DNA from: Posidonia oceanica
Taxonomy: Eukaryota > Streptophyta > Magnoliopsida > Alismatales > Posidoniaceae
Assembly (NCBI GenBank): GCA_037176725.1
Contig: JAZBRS010000029.1
Coordinates: 45,890,001 to 45,954,000 of the forward strand
DNA length: 64,000 nt
Reading direction: 5' to 3'
In this document: positions 38,656 to 51,645 of the stretch, in pieces
Layout of the letters: every line of letters starts with the position of its first letter
Position numbering within the stretch: the first letter of the stretch is position 1
The notes under the pieces: model-generated
Seen by the model: the letters and a program-made list of their open reading frames with translations, nothing else
Told to the model about the DNA's origin: nothing
Database searches by the model: none
Program-made: the position numbers and the translations under genes

Positions 38656-41330
38656 AATCATTCCCGACCTCTTCCGGGTCTAGTTAGGGCATGCACCTAT
38701 CATTCCTGGCGGTCCGGTCTTGATAAGGCTTGTACTTATCATTCCAAACCTCTTCCGGGTCTAGTTAGGGCTTGCACCTATCATTCCTGGCGGTCCGGTT
38801 TTGATAGGGCTTGTACTTATCATTCCGTCCTCTTCCGGGTCTTGTTAGGGCTTGCACCTATCATTCCTGCCAGTCCGGTCTTGATTTGGCTGGTACTTAT
38901 CATTCCTAACCTCTTCTGGGTCTAGTTAGGCTTTGCACCTATCTTTCTTGGCGGTTCGGTCTAGATGAGGCTTGTACTTGTCATTCCCGAACACTTCTGG
39001 GTCTTGTTAGGGCTTTGCACCTGTCATTCCTGGTGGTTCGGTCTTGATAAGGCTTGTGCTTATCATTCCTGACCACTTCCGAGTCTTGTTACGGCTGGCA
39101 CCAATCATTCCTGGCGGTCTGGTCTTGATAAGGCTTTCTTTTATCATTCCTGACCTCTTCCGGGTATTGTTAAGGCTTTGCATCTATCAATCCAAGCGAT
39201 CCTGTCTTGATAAGCCTTGTACTTATCATTTCTGACCTCTTCTGGGTCGTGCTAGGGCTAGCACCTATCATTCCTAACGGTTTGGTCTTGAAAAGGCTTG
39301 TACTTTTCGATACTGACCACTTCCGGGTCATGTTAGGGCGTTGCACATTTCATTCCAGGCTGTTTGGTCTTGATATGGCATGTACTTATCATTCCTGATC
39401 ACTTGCGGGTCTTGTTGTTGCTTGCACCTATCATTCCTGGCGTCCGGTCTTGATAAGGCTATTACTTATCATTCCAGACCTATTTCGGGTCTTGTTAGGG
39501 CTTGCACCTATCATTCCAGGCGGTCCGGTCGAGATAAGTCTTGTACTTATCACTCCCGACCTCTTCCGGCTCTTGTTTGGGCTTGCCCCAATCATTCCTG
39601 GCGGTCCGGTCGTGAAAAGGCTTGTACAGATCATTCCCGACCTCTTCCGGGTCTTATTTGGGCTTGCACCTATCATTCCTGGCGGTCTGGTCTTGATGAG
39701 GCTTGTACTTACCTTTCCCGACCTCTTCTATGTCTTGTTAGGGCTTGCACCTATCATTCCTAGCGGTCAAATCTTGATAAGTCTTGTACTTATCATTCCT
39801 GACCTCTTCCGGGTCTTGTTAGGGCTTGCACCAATCATTCCTGGCAGTCCGATCGAGAAAAGGCTTGTACTGATCGTTCCCGACCTCTTCCGGGTCTGGT
39901 TAGGGCTTGCACCAGTCATTCCTGGTGGTCCGGTCTTGATATGGCTTGTACTTGTCATTCCAGACCTCTTCCGGGTCAAGTTAGGGCTTGCACCTATCTT
40001 TCCTGGTGGTCCGGTCTTGATAATGCTTGTACTTATCATTCCCGACATTCTCTGGGTCTTGTTAGGGCTTGCACCTACCAATCCAGGCGGTCCGGTACTG
40101 ATAAGGCTTGTACTTATCATTCCCGACCTCTTCCGGGTCTTGTTTGGGCTTGCTCCAATCATTCCTGGCAGTTCGGTCATGATAGGGCTTGTACTTATCA
40201 CTCCTGACCTCTTCCGGGTCTTGTTAGGGCTTGCACCTATCATTCCTAGCGGTCCTGTCTTGATAAGGCTTGTACCTATCATTCCTGACCTCTTCCGTGT
40301 CTTGCAAGGGCCTGCTCCAATCATTCCTCACGGACCGGTCTTGATAAGGCTTGTACAAAACATTACTGACCACTTCCGGGACTTGTTTGGTCTTGCACCT
40401 ATCATTCCTGGTGGTCCGGCCTTGATTTGGCCTGTACGTATCGTTCCTGACCTCTTCCAGGTCTTGTTAGGGCTTGCGCCTATCATTCCTGGTGGTCCGG
40501 TCTTGATAAGGCTTGTACTGATCATTCTCGACCTCTTTCGGGCTTGCACCTATCATTCCTGCCAGTCCGGTCTTGATAAGGCGTGTACTTATCATTCCTA
40601 ACCTCTTCTGCGTCTTGTTATGGCTTGCACCTATCATTCTTGGTGGTTCGGTCATTATGAAGCTTGTACTTGTCACTCCCGAACTCTTCCGGGTCTTGTT
40701 AGGGCTTTGCACCTGTCATTCCTAGTGGTTCGGTCTTGATAAGGCTTGTACTTATCATTCCTAACCACTTCCGCGTCTTGTTAGGGCTGGCACCTATCAT
40801 TCCTGGCGGTCCGGTCTTGATAAGGCTCTTACTTATCATTCCTGACCTCTGCTGGGTATTGTTAGGGCTTTGCACCAATCATTCCTGGCGGTCCTGTCTT
40901 GATAAGCCTTGTACTTATCATTCCAGACCTCTTCCGGATCTTGCTAGGGCTAGCACCTTTCATTCCCGGCGGTCTGGTCTTGATAAGGCTTTTACATATC
41001 AATACTGACCACTTCCGGGTCTTGTTAGGGCTTTGCACTTTTCGTTCCTGGCAGTTTGGTCTTGATACGGCTTGTACTTATCATTCCTGATCACTTCCGG
41101 CTCTTGTTGGTGCTTGCACCAATCATTCCTGGCGGTCCGGTCTTGATAAGGCAATTACTTATCATTCCAGACCTCGTATGGGTCTTATTAGGGCATTGCA
41201 CCTATCAATCCAAGCAGTCCGGTCTTGATAAGACTTGTACTTATCATTCCTAACATCTTCCTGGTCTTGTTAGGGCTTGCACCTATCATTCCTGGCATTC
41301 CGGTCATGATAAGGCTTGTACTAATCATTC
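38656..41330. repeat. 2.76-kb satellite block series, copy D (internal deletion)
   Basis: Head-to-tail copy of block C. Near 40533 it lacks about 92 bp present in C, because the offset drops from 2,759 to 2,667. That is not a whole number of monomers, so the break is not a simple in-register unequal crossover. Confidence 0.8.
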
Positions 41331-44300
41331 CTGACCACTTCCGGGTCTTGTTAGGGCTTGCACCTATCATTCCTGGCGGTCCGGTCTTGATATGGCTTGT
41401 ACTTATCATTCCTGACCTCTTCCGGGTCTTGTCTGGGCCTTGCACCTATCATTCCTGGCGGTCCGGTCTTGATATGGCTTGCACTTATCACTCCTGACCT
41501 CTTCCGGGTATTGTTAGGGCTTGCACCTATCATTCCTAGCGGTCCGGTCTTGGTAAGTCTTGTACTTATCATTCTCGACCTCTTCCGTGTCATGGTAGGG
41601 CGTGTTCCAATCATTCCAGGCGGTCCGGTCGTGAAAAGGCTTGTAGTGATCATTCCCGACCTCTTCCGGGTCTTATTTGGGCTTGCACCTATCATTGCTG
41701 GTGGTTTCGTCTTGATAATGCTTGTACTTATCAATCCAGACCTCTTCCGAGTCTAGTTAGGGCTTGCACCTATCATTCTTGGCAGTCCGGTCTTGATAAG
41801 GCTTGTAATTATCATTACCGACCTCTTCTAGGTCTTGTTAAGGCTTGCACCTACCATTCCTGGCGGTCCGGTCTTGATAGGGCTTGTACTTATCATTCCC
41901 GACCTCTTCCGGGTCTTGTTAGGGCTTGCACCTATCAGTGCTGCCAGTCCGGTCTTGATTTGGCTGGTACTTATCATTCCTAACCTCATCTGGGTCTTGT
42001 TAGGGCTTGCACCTATCTTTCTTGGCGGTTCGGTCTTGATGAGGCTTGTACTTATCATTCCCGAACACTTCCGGGTCTTGTTAGGGCTTTGCACCTGTCA
42101 TTCCTGGTGGCTCGGTCTTGATAAGGCTTGTGCTTATCATTCCTGACCACTTCTGAGTCTTGTTACGGCTGGCACCAATCATTCCTGGCGGTCTGGTCTT
42201 GGTAAGGCTTTCATTTATCATTCCTGACCTCTTCCGGGTATAGTTAAGGCTTTGCATCTATCATTCCAAGCGATACTATCTTGATAAGCCTTGTACTTAT
42301 CATTTCTGACTTCTTCCGGGTCTTGGTAGGGCTAGCACCTATCATTCTCGACGGTCCGGTCTTGAAAAGGCTTGTACTTTTCGATACTGACCACTTCCGG
42401 GTCTTGTTAGGGCGTTGCACATTTCATTCCAGGCAGTTTGGTCTTGATATGGCATGTACTTATCATTCCTGATCACTGGCGGGTCTTGTTGTTGCTTGCA
42501 CCTATCATTCCTGGCGTCCGGTCTTGATAAGGCTATTACTTATCATTCCAGACCTATTCCGGGTCTTGTTAGGGCTTGCACCTATCATTCTAGGCGGTCC
42601 GGTCGAGAAAAGTCTTGTACTTATCACTCCCGACCTCTTACGGGTCTTGTTTGGGCTTGCCCCAATCATTCCTGGCGGTCCGGTCTTGATAAGGCTTGTA
42701 CTTATCATTCCTGACCTCTTCCGGGTCTTGCTAGGGCTTGCACCTATCATTCCTGGCGGTCCAGTCTTGATAAGGCTTGTACTTATCATTCCTGACCTCT
42801 TCCGGGTCGTGTTAGGGCTTGCACCTATAATTCCAGGCGGTCCGGTCGTGATAAGTCTTGTACTTATCATTCTCGACCTCTTCCGCGTATTGGTAGGGCG
42901 TGCACCAATCATTCCAGGCGGTCCAGTCGTGAAAGGGCTTGTAGTGATCATTCCCGACCTCTTCCGGGTCTTGTTTGGGCTTGTACCTATCATTCCTGGC
43001 AGTTTCGTCTTGATAATGCTTGTACTTATCATTCCAGACCTCTTCCGGGTCTAGTTAGGGCTTGCACCTTTCATTCTTGGCAGTCCGGTCTTGATAAGGC
43101 TTGTAATTATCATTACCGACCTCTTCTAGGTCTTGTTAAGGCTTGCACCTACCATTCCTAGAGGTCTGGTCGTGATAAGGCTGGTACTTATCATTCCTAA
43201 ACTCTTCCTAGTCTTGTTAGGGCTTTGCACCTATCATTCCTGGCGGTTCGGTCTTGATGAGGCTTGTACTTATCATTCCTGACCTCTTCCAAGTCTTGTT
43301 TAGGCTTGCACATATCATTCCTAGCGGTCTGGTCTTGATAAGGCTTGTACTTATCATTCCAGACCTCTTCCGGGTCTTGTTAGGGCTTGCACCTCTCATT
43401 CATGGCGGTCCGGTCTTGATAAGGCTTGTTCTTATCATTCCTGGCCTCTTCCGGGTCTTGTTAGGGCTTGCACCTATCATTCCTAGTCCGGTCTTGATAA
43501 GGCAGGTACTTATCATTCCTGACCTCTTCCTGGTCTTGTTAGGGCTTGCACCTATCATTCCCGGTAGTCCGGTCATGATAAGGCTCGTACTTATCATTCC
43601 TGACCTCTTCCGGGTCTTGCTAGGGCTTACACCTATCATTCCTGGCGGTCCGGTCTTGATAAGGCTTGTACTTATCATTACTGACTACTTCCGGGTCTTG
43701 TTAGGGCTTTGCACCTATCATTCCTGGCGGTTATGTCGTGATAAGGCTTGTACTGATCTTTCCTAACCACTTCCGGGCCTTGTTAAGGCTTGCACTTATC
43801 ATTCCAGGCTGTCCAGTCGTGATAAGGCTTGTACTGATCATTCCCGACCTCTTCCGTGTCTTGTTGGGTTTTGCACCTATCATTCCAGGCGGTCCGGTCT
43901 TGATAAGTCTTGTACTTATCACTCCTGACCACTTCCGGGTCTTGTTAGGGCTTGCACCTATCATTCCTGCCAGTCCGGTCTTGATTTGGCTTGTTGTTAT
44001 CATTCCTAACCTCTTCTGGGTCTTGTTAGGGCTTGCACATATCATTCTTGGCGGTTCGGTCTGGATGAGGCTTGTACTTGTCATTCCTGAACTCTTCCGG
44101 GTCTTGTTTGGGCTTTGTACCTATCATTCCTCGTGGTTCGGTCTTGATGAGGCATGTACTTATCATTCCTGACCACTTCCAAGTCTTGTTAGGGCTGGCA
44201 GTAATCATTCCTGGCGGTCCGGTCTTGATAAGGCTTTTACTTATCATTCCTAATCTCTTCTGGGTATTGTTAGGGCTTCGCACCTATCAATCCTGGCGGT

Positions 44301-46035
44301 CCTGTCTTGATAAGCCTTGTACTTATCATTCCTGACCTCTTCCGGGTCTTGCTAGGGCTAGCACCTATCATTCCCGACGGTCCGTTCTTGATAAGGCTTG
44401 TACTTATCGATACTGACCACTTCCTGGTCTTGTTAGGGCTTTGCACATCTCATTCCAGGCAGTTTGGTCTTGATATGGCATGTACTTATCATTCCTGATC
44501 ACTTGCGGGTCTTGTTGTTTCTTGCACCTATCCTTCCTGGCGGTCCGGTCTTGATAAGGCTATTACTTACCATTCCAGACATCTCATGGGTCTTATTGGG
44601 GCTTCGCACCTATCAATCCTGGCGGTCCGGTCTAGATAAGGCTTGTACTTATCATTCCTGACATCTTCTTGGTCTTGTTAGTGCTTGCACCTATCTTTCC
44701 AGGCGTTCCGGTCCTGATAAGGCTTGTACTTATCATTCCTGACCTCTTCCGGGTCTTGTTTGGGCTTGCACCTATCATTCCTGGCGGTCCGGTCCTGATA
44801 AGGCTTGTACTTATCATTCCTGACCTATTCCGGGTCTTGCTAGAGCTTGCACCTATCATTCCTGGCGGTCCGGTCTTGATACGGCTTGTACTTATCGTTC
44901 CAGTCGTCTTACGGGTCTTGTTAGGGCATGCACCTATCCTTCCTGGCGGTCTGGTCCTGAAAAGGCTTGTACTAATCATTCCTGACCTCTTCTTGGTCTT
45001 GTTATGGCTTTGCACCTATCATTCGTGGCTGTCCGGACTTGGTAAGGCATGTACTTATTATTCCTGACCTCTACCGAGTCTTGCTAGGGCATGCACCTAT
45101 CATTCCTGGCGGTCTAGTCTTGATAAGGCTTGTACTTATCATTACAGACCACTTACGGGTCGAGTTAGGGCTTTGCACCTATCATTCCTGGTGGTCCGAT
45201 CTTGATAAGGCTTTTACGGATCGTTCCTGTCCTCCTCCGGATCTTGTTGGGGCTTGCACCTATCATTCCTGGCGGTCCAGTCGTGATACGGCTTGTACTG
45301 ATCATTCCCGACCTCTTCCGTGTCTTGTTCGGGCTTGCACCAATCATTCCAGGTGGTCCGATCTTGATAGGGCCTGTACTTATCGTTCCTGACCTCTACT
45401 GAGTCTTGTTAGGGCTTCCACCTATCATTCCTGGCGATCCGGTCTTGATAAGGCTTGTACTTATCATTCCTGACCTCTTCCGGGTCTTGTTAGGGCTGGC
45501 ACCTATCATTCCAGGAGCTTCGGTCTTGATAAGGCGTGTACTTATCATTCCTGACAACTTCCGGCTCATGTTGGGGCTTGCACCTATCCTTCCCGGTGGT
45601 CCGGTCTTGATGAGGCTATTACTTATCATTCCTGACCTCTTCCGGGTCTTGTCTGGGCCTTGCACCTATCATTCCTGGCGATCCGATCTTCATAAGTCGT
45701 GAACTTATCATTCCCGACATCTTCCGGGTCTTGTTAGGGCTTGCACCAATCATTCCTAGCGGTCCGGTCGTGATAAGGCTTGTTCTGATCATTCCCGACC
45801 TCTTCCTGGTCTCGTAAGGGCTCGCACCAATCATTCCTGGCGGTCCGATCTTAATAAGGCTAGTACTTATCATTCCAGACCTCTTCCGGGTCTAGTTAGG
45901 GCTTGCACCTGTCATTCCTGGTGGTCCGGTCTTGATAAGGCTTGTACTGATCGTTCCTGGCCTCCTCCGGGTCTTGTTGGTGCTTGCACCTATCATTCCT
46001 GGCGGTCTGGTCTTGATAAGGCTTGTACTTATCTT

Positions 46036-46126
46036 TCAGGCTTACTATTAGCGGCGATTGATCCGAGGAAGTGGCTCAACTCGAAAACACTTAAAATCGA
46101 GGAGAAAAGAGGAAGATAAGACAAAT
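46036..46126 (-). other. Leader between primer binding site and satellite
   Basis: About 90 bp of unique, non-satellite sequence. On the minus strand it follows the primer binding site and ends where the first satellite monomer begins at 46035. No ORF of note. It places the satellite immediately inside an LTR unit, where the 5' leader of a retrotransposon would normally lead to gag. Confidence 0.65.
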
Positions 46127-46140
46127 CAGAGTCGCCACCA
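46127..46140 (-). other. Primer binding site (tRNA-Arg type)
   Basis: Directly after the LTR end (minus strand ...AATAGACA at 46141) comes TGG and then TGGCGACTCTG (46137-46127). TGGCGACTC is the complement of the 3' end of plant tRNA-Arg as I recall it, and is the primer site reported for Tat/Ogre elements. Its position just inside an LTR terminus supports the call. The remaining bases do not extend the match. Confidence 0.7.
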
Positions 46141-46189
46141 TGTCTATTAACGGAAGACAAGGAAAACCGGGGGTAATGCGTGAATTAAC

Positions 46190-48720
46190 GCGCAAAACCA
46201 AGCTAGAAATGCAAAGCAAAGCAATGCAAAAGAAAACAAATGCAAATGAATGCAAATGAGATGACTCTAGCCTAGGATAAGAGCGATATGGTCATTGCGG
46301 GCCAAAAGACTGGGCAAGGACTCCTGTTACGCGCGGGGAAGGTGTTAGGCACCCCCGACACGCCCGAGAATCGGTCTTTCTAGGCTTACGCTCGCATACG
46401 CAGGGAAATGCAGATTTGAATGCCTATGCCAATGAATGCCTGAATGAATGCTCATAGGTGTGCTTTAAGTGGAAGGATGCAAAGCAAGGAAGTAAACGTG
46501 CTATCTAAGTGCTCAGCCACGCCGTCTGTGTTCCGAACCGGGCTCGTGAGAACTCCAAGCAGTAAGCATCACTGCCCTATATGCGAATGCAAGCGAATAA
46601 GCAAAACAACGACAAAACCGTGCAATGCGATCGACATGCAAGAGAAAACGGCGTAAAACACGCAAAACGAGGCAAGAAACGAGAACGGCACGCGAAACGG
46701 TGCAAAAAGACAAGATCAGGCACGCAAAACGAGCAAACAAGCAAGGCAGCATGCAAAACGGTGCAAAGGACGAGGCGGGCACGCGAAACGGTGCCAAAAC
46801 GGAAGCGAGCGCGTAAAACGACGCAAAAGCAAAGCAGGCACGCAGAATGGTGCCATAGACGGGAGCGGGCACGCAAAACGGTGCTAAAATGAAGCGGGCA
46901 CGCAAAACGGTGCCAGAAGCGAAGCGGGCACGCGAAACGGTGCCAAAGCGAAAGCAGGCACGCAAAACGGTGCCAAAAGCGGCAAAGTAAAACCTCGGAA
47001 AAGCCATGCGAATGCAAATGCAGGGAAAAAGATCAGAAGAAGCTAAAGGAGAGGTAAAACAGCGCATGTGTGAGAACAGACGCTGTTTAGGGCCACACAG
47101 AGTAGGTGTGAAGACCTACAAAGGGGAGAAGTGAGCAAATGGAGGGATTTCCACTTTTTTGTGACCGTTTCCCACTAAACCGCTCCACGATGTGTCTCGC
47201 ACGCTGCCCAAAGCTCGCGGCGCGATCGGATCGTGGAAAAGGGGGAAGAAAGTCGCAATAAGTGGTGAATCCAGGGAAACACAACACAAAACACCCAAGA
47301 GTACGCGAAACGGGGATCTGAGTTGATAGACAGGAAGGGGAGGTCCTATTCTACGTGCTCAAAGAGACGGAAAGCGAAAACAAAGCAAATTATGCAAATG
47401 GCATGCAAATGAATGCAATGCAGGGGTTCAGGAGGACATACCTGGAAATCCTAGGGCCTGATCTGAAATCTGCTTGGTCCATGCTGAAGAGCGCTTCGCC
47501 GCGGTCATCTGGGCAGCTTGTTTGAGAAGATCCAACGGCCGGATCAGAAGTTATCGCAGCTTCAAGGCAGGAGGGCCAGAATAGGGGAGAAGAACAGATC
47601 TAAGTGTTCAGGAGGTCCTAGGGGTGTGCAAAAAGGTCCTCCCAAGTGAAAGGGAGCTAGGGGCTTAGGTGTGTGCAAAAGAAGCTAAATGCAAGACTGT
47701 ATGAATGCAAATGCATGCAGAAGCAAGAAAAGACAAGAAGGGGAATTTTGGGGAAAAACAGGGATTCAAATGCAATTTTTTAAAAAGGTGGGGGTTTTAA
47801 TGCAAAAGTTTGGAAAAGATAGGGGCTTTCAGGCAGGGGTTTTGAAAAACAGGGGGGTTGCATGCTGTTTTGCAAAGGATTGGGATTGAAATGCAATTTT
47901 TAAAAGTGGGTATGCATTAGGAGAGGTTTTGAAAACATGTTGCAAGTCAGAATGCAATTTTGAAAACTTTGGGGTCTAAAATGCAATTTTTCCAAAAAAC
48001 AGGGTCTTATGGAGTCTGGGAATGCAAGTGAGGGACCTACATGCAATTTTGCAAACATGGGGGGCTAAAATGCAATTTCAAAGTCAAAACATGCATTTAA
48101 AAGATTTTTATAAGAATGCAAGGGGCCTATGTGTAATTTTCAGATCATGCAGGGTCAAAAATGCAATTTAGTATGCAAAATATGCACTGAAAACACTGAC
48201 TGTGGACTGACATGCAATTTTCACAATATGCAGGGTTGAAAATGCAATGCAATAAGCTAAATATGCATGCAGAAGACTACTGTGCATTTAAAAAGGACCT
48301 ATATGCAAAAATCAGAAAATAGAGGGAAGAAGATGCAATGCAACAAGCAAAAATGGAAAATAAAACCTAAGTTCTACAGTGCAGGGGATTTAAATACAAA
48401 AACAGAAAACAAGAGGGACCCAGAATGCAATTTAGTAAGGCAAAGTTCATGCATTAAATCTAATTAAACTACTGCAAGACTTAAGTGCAAAAATCAGAAA
48501 CTGAAGGGCCAAAGTCAAACTTTATACTGAAGGAATGCACAGTAAACGGGCCAAAATATAAAAACGGAAAACCAGAAACATTTCATGCAATTTAATATGA
48601 TTTCAGTACAGAAAACAGCAGATTAAATCAAATAAGGACTGGAATGTAAAATGACAGAAACTAAGACCAGATATGCAATATTTACCAAAAAACTAAGATA
48701 ATGCAAAAATAAATGCACAG
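46190..48720. repeat. ATGCAA-rich degenerate region of the LTR
   Basis: The words ATGCAA and ATGCAATTTT recur dozens of times at irregular spacing, mixed with runs of A and G. I see no fixed period and no ORF with recognisable content. It may be a decayed microsatellite-like expansion. Confidence 0.6.
46640..46985. repeat. ~30-bp tandem repeat inside the LTR, ~11 units
   Basis: Units of 29-31 bp are built on GCGGGCACGCAAAACGGTGC. Clear unit starts are at 46746, 46775, 46805, 46834, 46865, 46894, 46924 and 46954; the units to the left are more degenerate. It lies near the 3' (R/U5) end of the LTR in sense orientation. Confidence 0.8.
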
Positions 48721-51585
48721 TGAAACGCCGGCGGCCATGGACACTGTAGCAGCAAGCTGCCAGCGTCCATGAACACCGGCACAGGGTGGTTGAGGACGCG
48801 CAGACCGGCAGGGGAGTGTCTCCAGGCCCTGACGGAGGTCGAACGGTGCTCGGCGGAGCTCGGCGGGGGCTGGAACGAACTGGAGCGGTCGCCGGAGGTC
48901 TGCAGAGTTTCAGAAGCTCGCTCCGGCCGATCGACGCAGCGACACTGCGTACTGAGGGCCGGAGAGCGTTCCTGAGACTCGTACGGAGCTGAGACGATCG
49001 CTGGAGCTGCGTTCTGCTGGCCGGAGCGGCGAGACGATCGGAGTGGCTCGCCGGAGAAGACGACCTCTGACCGGCGAAGACTCGGAGCAGGAAAGCTAGA
49101 AACCATATTCTAAAGGCCGGAGAAGCAAGAGGGGAGGAAGAGGAGGCTAAAGGAAGAAAATTTTACCTTTTTCCGCATCTGAATCGTCCCCCCGACGTCA
49201 GCAGTTCTAGAGCTGGTCGGCGGCGTTCATCCGGTAGCTGCGGTAGTCGTCAGCTGCTCGTGAAGGCTGGAGCGGCTTCAGGGCGATCTTCCGATGCTTC
49301 CCAGTCGATTGGATGGAAGCTTCAGAGCTCAGAGAGAGATTCGGCACTTTGTGGGTTCAGAAAGATAGCCAGAGGCTGGAGAGGTTGTTCGCTGCTCGTC
49401 TGGTTGGATGGGACCCTCCGGGTGGTTGCTGGATGTTCGGGGATTGATTCTGGGTGGTTGAACTGGCTTTTTGGAGACTGTGGGAAGAGTTTGCAGGTTG
49501 GCCGGGTTTCTAATCAGTGGGAGGTGCAGGTGTTTGTGGTGGCGGTTTCGGTCTGTGAGAGAGGAGAGGGCTGAAGGCTGGGTGCTTCGGGAAGGTGGAG
49601 TTCAGGCGAATGTCTGGGGAAGGTTTGGGAAGGATTAGTGGTCTGTGGTGAAAGGGAATTCCGAAATGGGTTGGAGTTGGCTTGCAGTTAGCTTCTGTGG
49701 TGGATTTAGGTGAACTGGGGTGGTTCTGAGGGGTGGAATGGCCGGGAAATGGTGGGAGGGGATTGCTGGGTTTCTGGGTGAACTTGGGGGATCAATTGGG
49801 AGAGAAGTTGAGGCTTGGAAGGGGGCTGGTTTGCTGGAGAAGAAAGAGGGAGTTCTGCTGTGAAATTCAGAGGGAAAAGAAGAAGGTTTCGGTGGGGAAT
49901 TCTCTCTAGGATTGTGGCCTCTCTCCGGGATGCCAAGAACACTCTCAGACCCTCTCTTACTGCTCTCTCTTCTCTGGAATTGGAGGGTGAAGAGGAGGAA
50001 GAAGGGAGGTCGGTTCAGGTGGGGAAAAAGCTCTGGAATTGGTCTCTGGTTCGCTCTCTCTCTGCCGAAGATCAAAAGCTCTGAAGGAGGAAGAAGGAGG
50101 TCGGGTTTTGTTCGAGCTGGAGCACTCGAACGCCATGGTAGGAGGCTGGCTTGGGAAGGAAAAATTGCAGGAGATTGGCAGCAGCGGCCAGAAGGTGGCA
50201 GCTGTGGCAAAGAGGAGTAGGCCGGCGAGAGGCGTGGGCTAGGGGGCTGCAAACGCCGAAAGGTGGAGCGAAGGCAGAGGAAGGGCTGCAACGGGCGGCC
50301 GGCTGTGAGAGGGCATAGGCTGCAGAGGAAGAGAGGACCGAGAATGGCAGACAGCTGCAGAAGGTGGAAGAGGAGGTACTGTGCGGAGGGAAAGGAGGAA
50401 GAAGAAGACGGCGTCGTGGGCTGGGCCGCGGAATTTGAAAAAAAGAAAGGAGAGGAAACGGGCTGACGGGCCCAGCAGAGAAAAGAAAGAAAAAAGGATA
50501 AGAGGAGGAAGAGAAATGGAGGAGAAGAAAGGGGAGAAATAAATTAGGAAAAATAAAATAAAAATAAGCAAAATGTTAGTGTGATTGTGTTGTAGGTTAA
50601 GGTCTTGATTACATTTTTTAATGACTGTTTTTAGGTTAATTAGTGTGGTTTAAAGGGGTTTTGGGCTTGATTAGGGTTTTAGGGTTTCTTTTGTTTTTTA
50701 ATTCATTTTCCGTTTGATTAAGTGTTTGTTAAATATTTTAAATTGTTTTGTTAATTGTGTTTTTCTTGTTAAGCATTTTAGGATGTTAATTAGGATTTTT
50801 AGGATTTATTTTCATATTAATTGGAATGGGTTTTGGGCTTTTAGTTTTAGTCTTTTAGGGTTTTCTTTTCTTAAGTCTCTTGAATTAGGTTCTTGATTTT
50901 TATTTGTTGATTTTTCTTGATGTTTCTTAATTGGGTTTCTCTTATCTGATTAAGTGTTTTTTTTTTAAGTCTTTTTAATGTGTTTTTCATTTTCTTTTTA
51001 ATTAAGTTCTTAGGTTGTTTTTTCTTAGGTTTGTTAGGTTAGGCTTTTTCTTTCATTAATTACTTATCTTAGTGTTTTTGATTGTTGTACTTCTTTTTAG
51101 GGTTTGTTTTTTTAATTCTTTTGATAGAGTTTTCACTTTAGCTTGCTTTTGATTTTATTTCATTTTTTTCTTTGATTTTACAGTATTTTCTTTTAGTTTG
51201 TTTTGCATTTTTTAGTTTGCATGCTTGATTTTCTTTTTTAGCTTGATTTAATTAGGTTTAAGTTTTTTAATTGTTTGTTTAATGTTCTTAAATTGTTTTT
51301 CTTAGAGTTCTGATTTGTTTCTCTTATGTCTTGGAGTTTTACAGATTTTTAGGGCTTTTTATGGATTTTAGCAAAAGAAAGAAAAGGAAAAGAGAAGGAG
51401 GAAGAAAATGGGAAAAGGGAGAAATAAAAGGGAAAGAGATGAGTTGGAGGAAAATGATTTTTTAAAATTCAGGGAAAAAGCTAAAAATAAAGTAAAAATA
51501 GGAATAAGATAGAGAAGGGATAGAAGCACAAAGAGGGCCCACGGCCAGGCAGGAAAAAGGGCAAGAAGGGGATGAAAAGAGCGAT

Positions 51586-51645
51586 GATAATCAGGAGAGA
51601 GAGAGGAGAGAGAAAACGATAATCCCGGAGAGGGAAAAGGATAAT
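51586..51645 (-). promoter_or_regulatory. Conserved GATAAT triplet in LTR U3 (right copy)
   Basis: GATAAT at 51586, 51618 and 51640, about 413-472 bp inside the LTR start. Order and spacing match the trio at 2223-2280 within two bases. Regulatory function is inferred only from this conservation. Confidence 0.3.

Larger units (their letters stand above)
2693..46035. repeat. 43.3-kb satellite array, 81-bp monomer, ~530 copies
   Basis: The array is uninterrupted and head to tail; I see no inverted block and no foreign insertion. A near-consensus monomer is 26034-26114. It begins GCTTGCACCTATC and is built of a 39-bp half (26034-26072) and a 42-bp half (26073-26114) that align with each other. 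The same monomer has TGATAAG at 26066-26072 and CTTATCA at 26080-26086, a perfect 7-bp stem with a 7-base loop. Most monomers are 81 bp. Variants of 82 bp (an extra T giving GCTTTGCAC) and 80 or 78 bp recur in fixed contexts. Since 81 is 27 codons and several frames of the consensus lack stops, ORFs run through many monomers on both strands, up to 455 codons at 36691-38058. Frame-shifting 82-bp units and simultaneous opening of opposing frames argue against coding. The left edge abuts an LTR start; the right edge runs into a primer-binding-site leader. Confidence 0.95.

Noticed and set aside
2693..46035. CRISPR-like regular repeats
   Set aside because: There are no unique spacers between repeats; the whole period is repeat, and the context is a plant retrotransposon.
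46581..46892. Basic Lys/Arg-rich ORFs near 46581-46892 as a nucleic-acid-binding protein
   Set aside because: They are readings of the 30-bp tandem repeat in the LTR and occur in several frames.
48103..48112. TATAAAAA on the minus strand as the LTR promoter TATA box
   Set aside because: A single AT-rich word in AT-rich sequence; the left LTR is cut before this point, so conservation cannot be tested.
48693..49106. 137-codon minus-strand ORF in the GC-rich part of the LTR
   Set aside because: Inside an LTR, no recognisable motif, and overlapping plus-strand ORFs of similar size.
49635..50291. 218-codon ORF in the LTR sense strand
   Set aside because: Low-complexity Pro/Ser-rich reading of GA-rich DNA. 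The matching part of the other LTR (about 300-950) has stops and no equivalent ORF.
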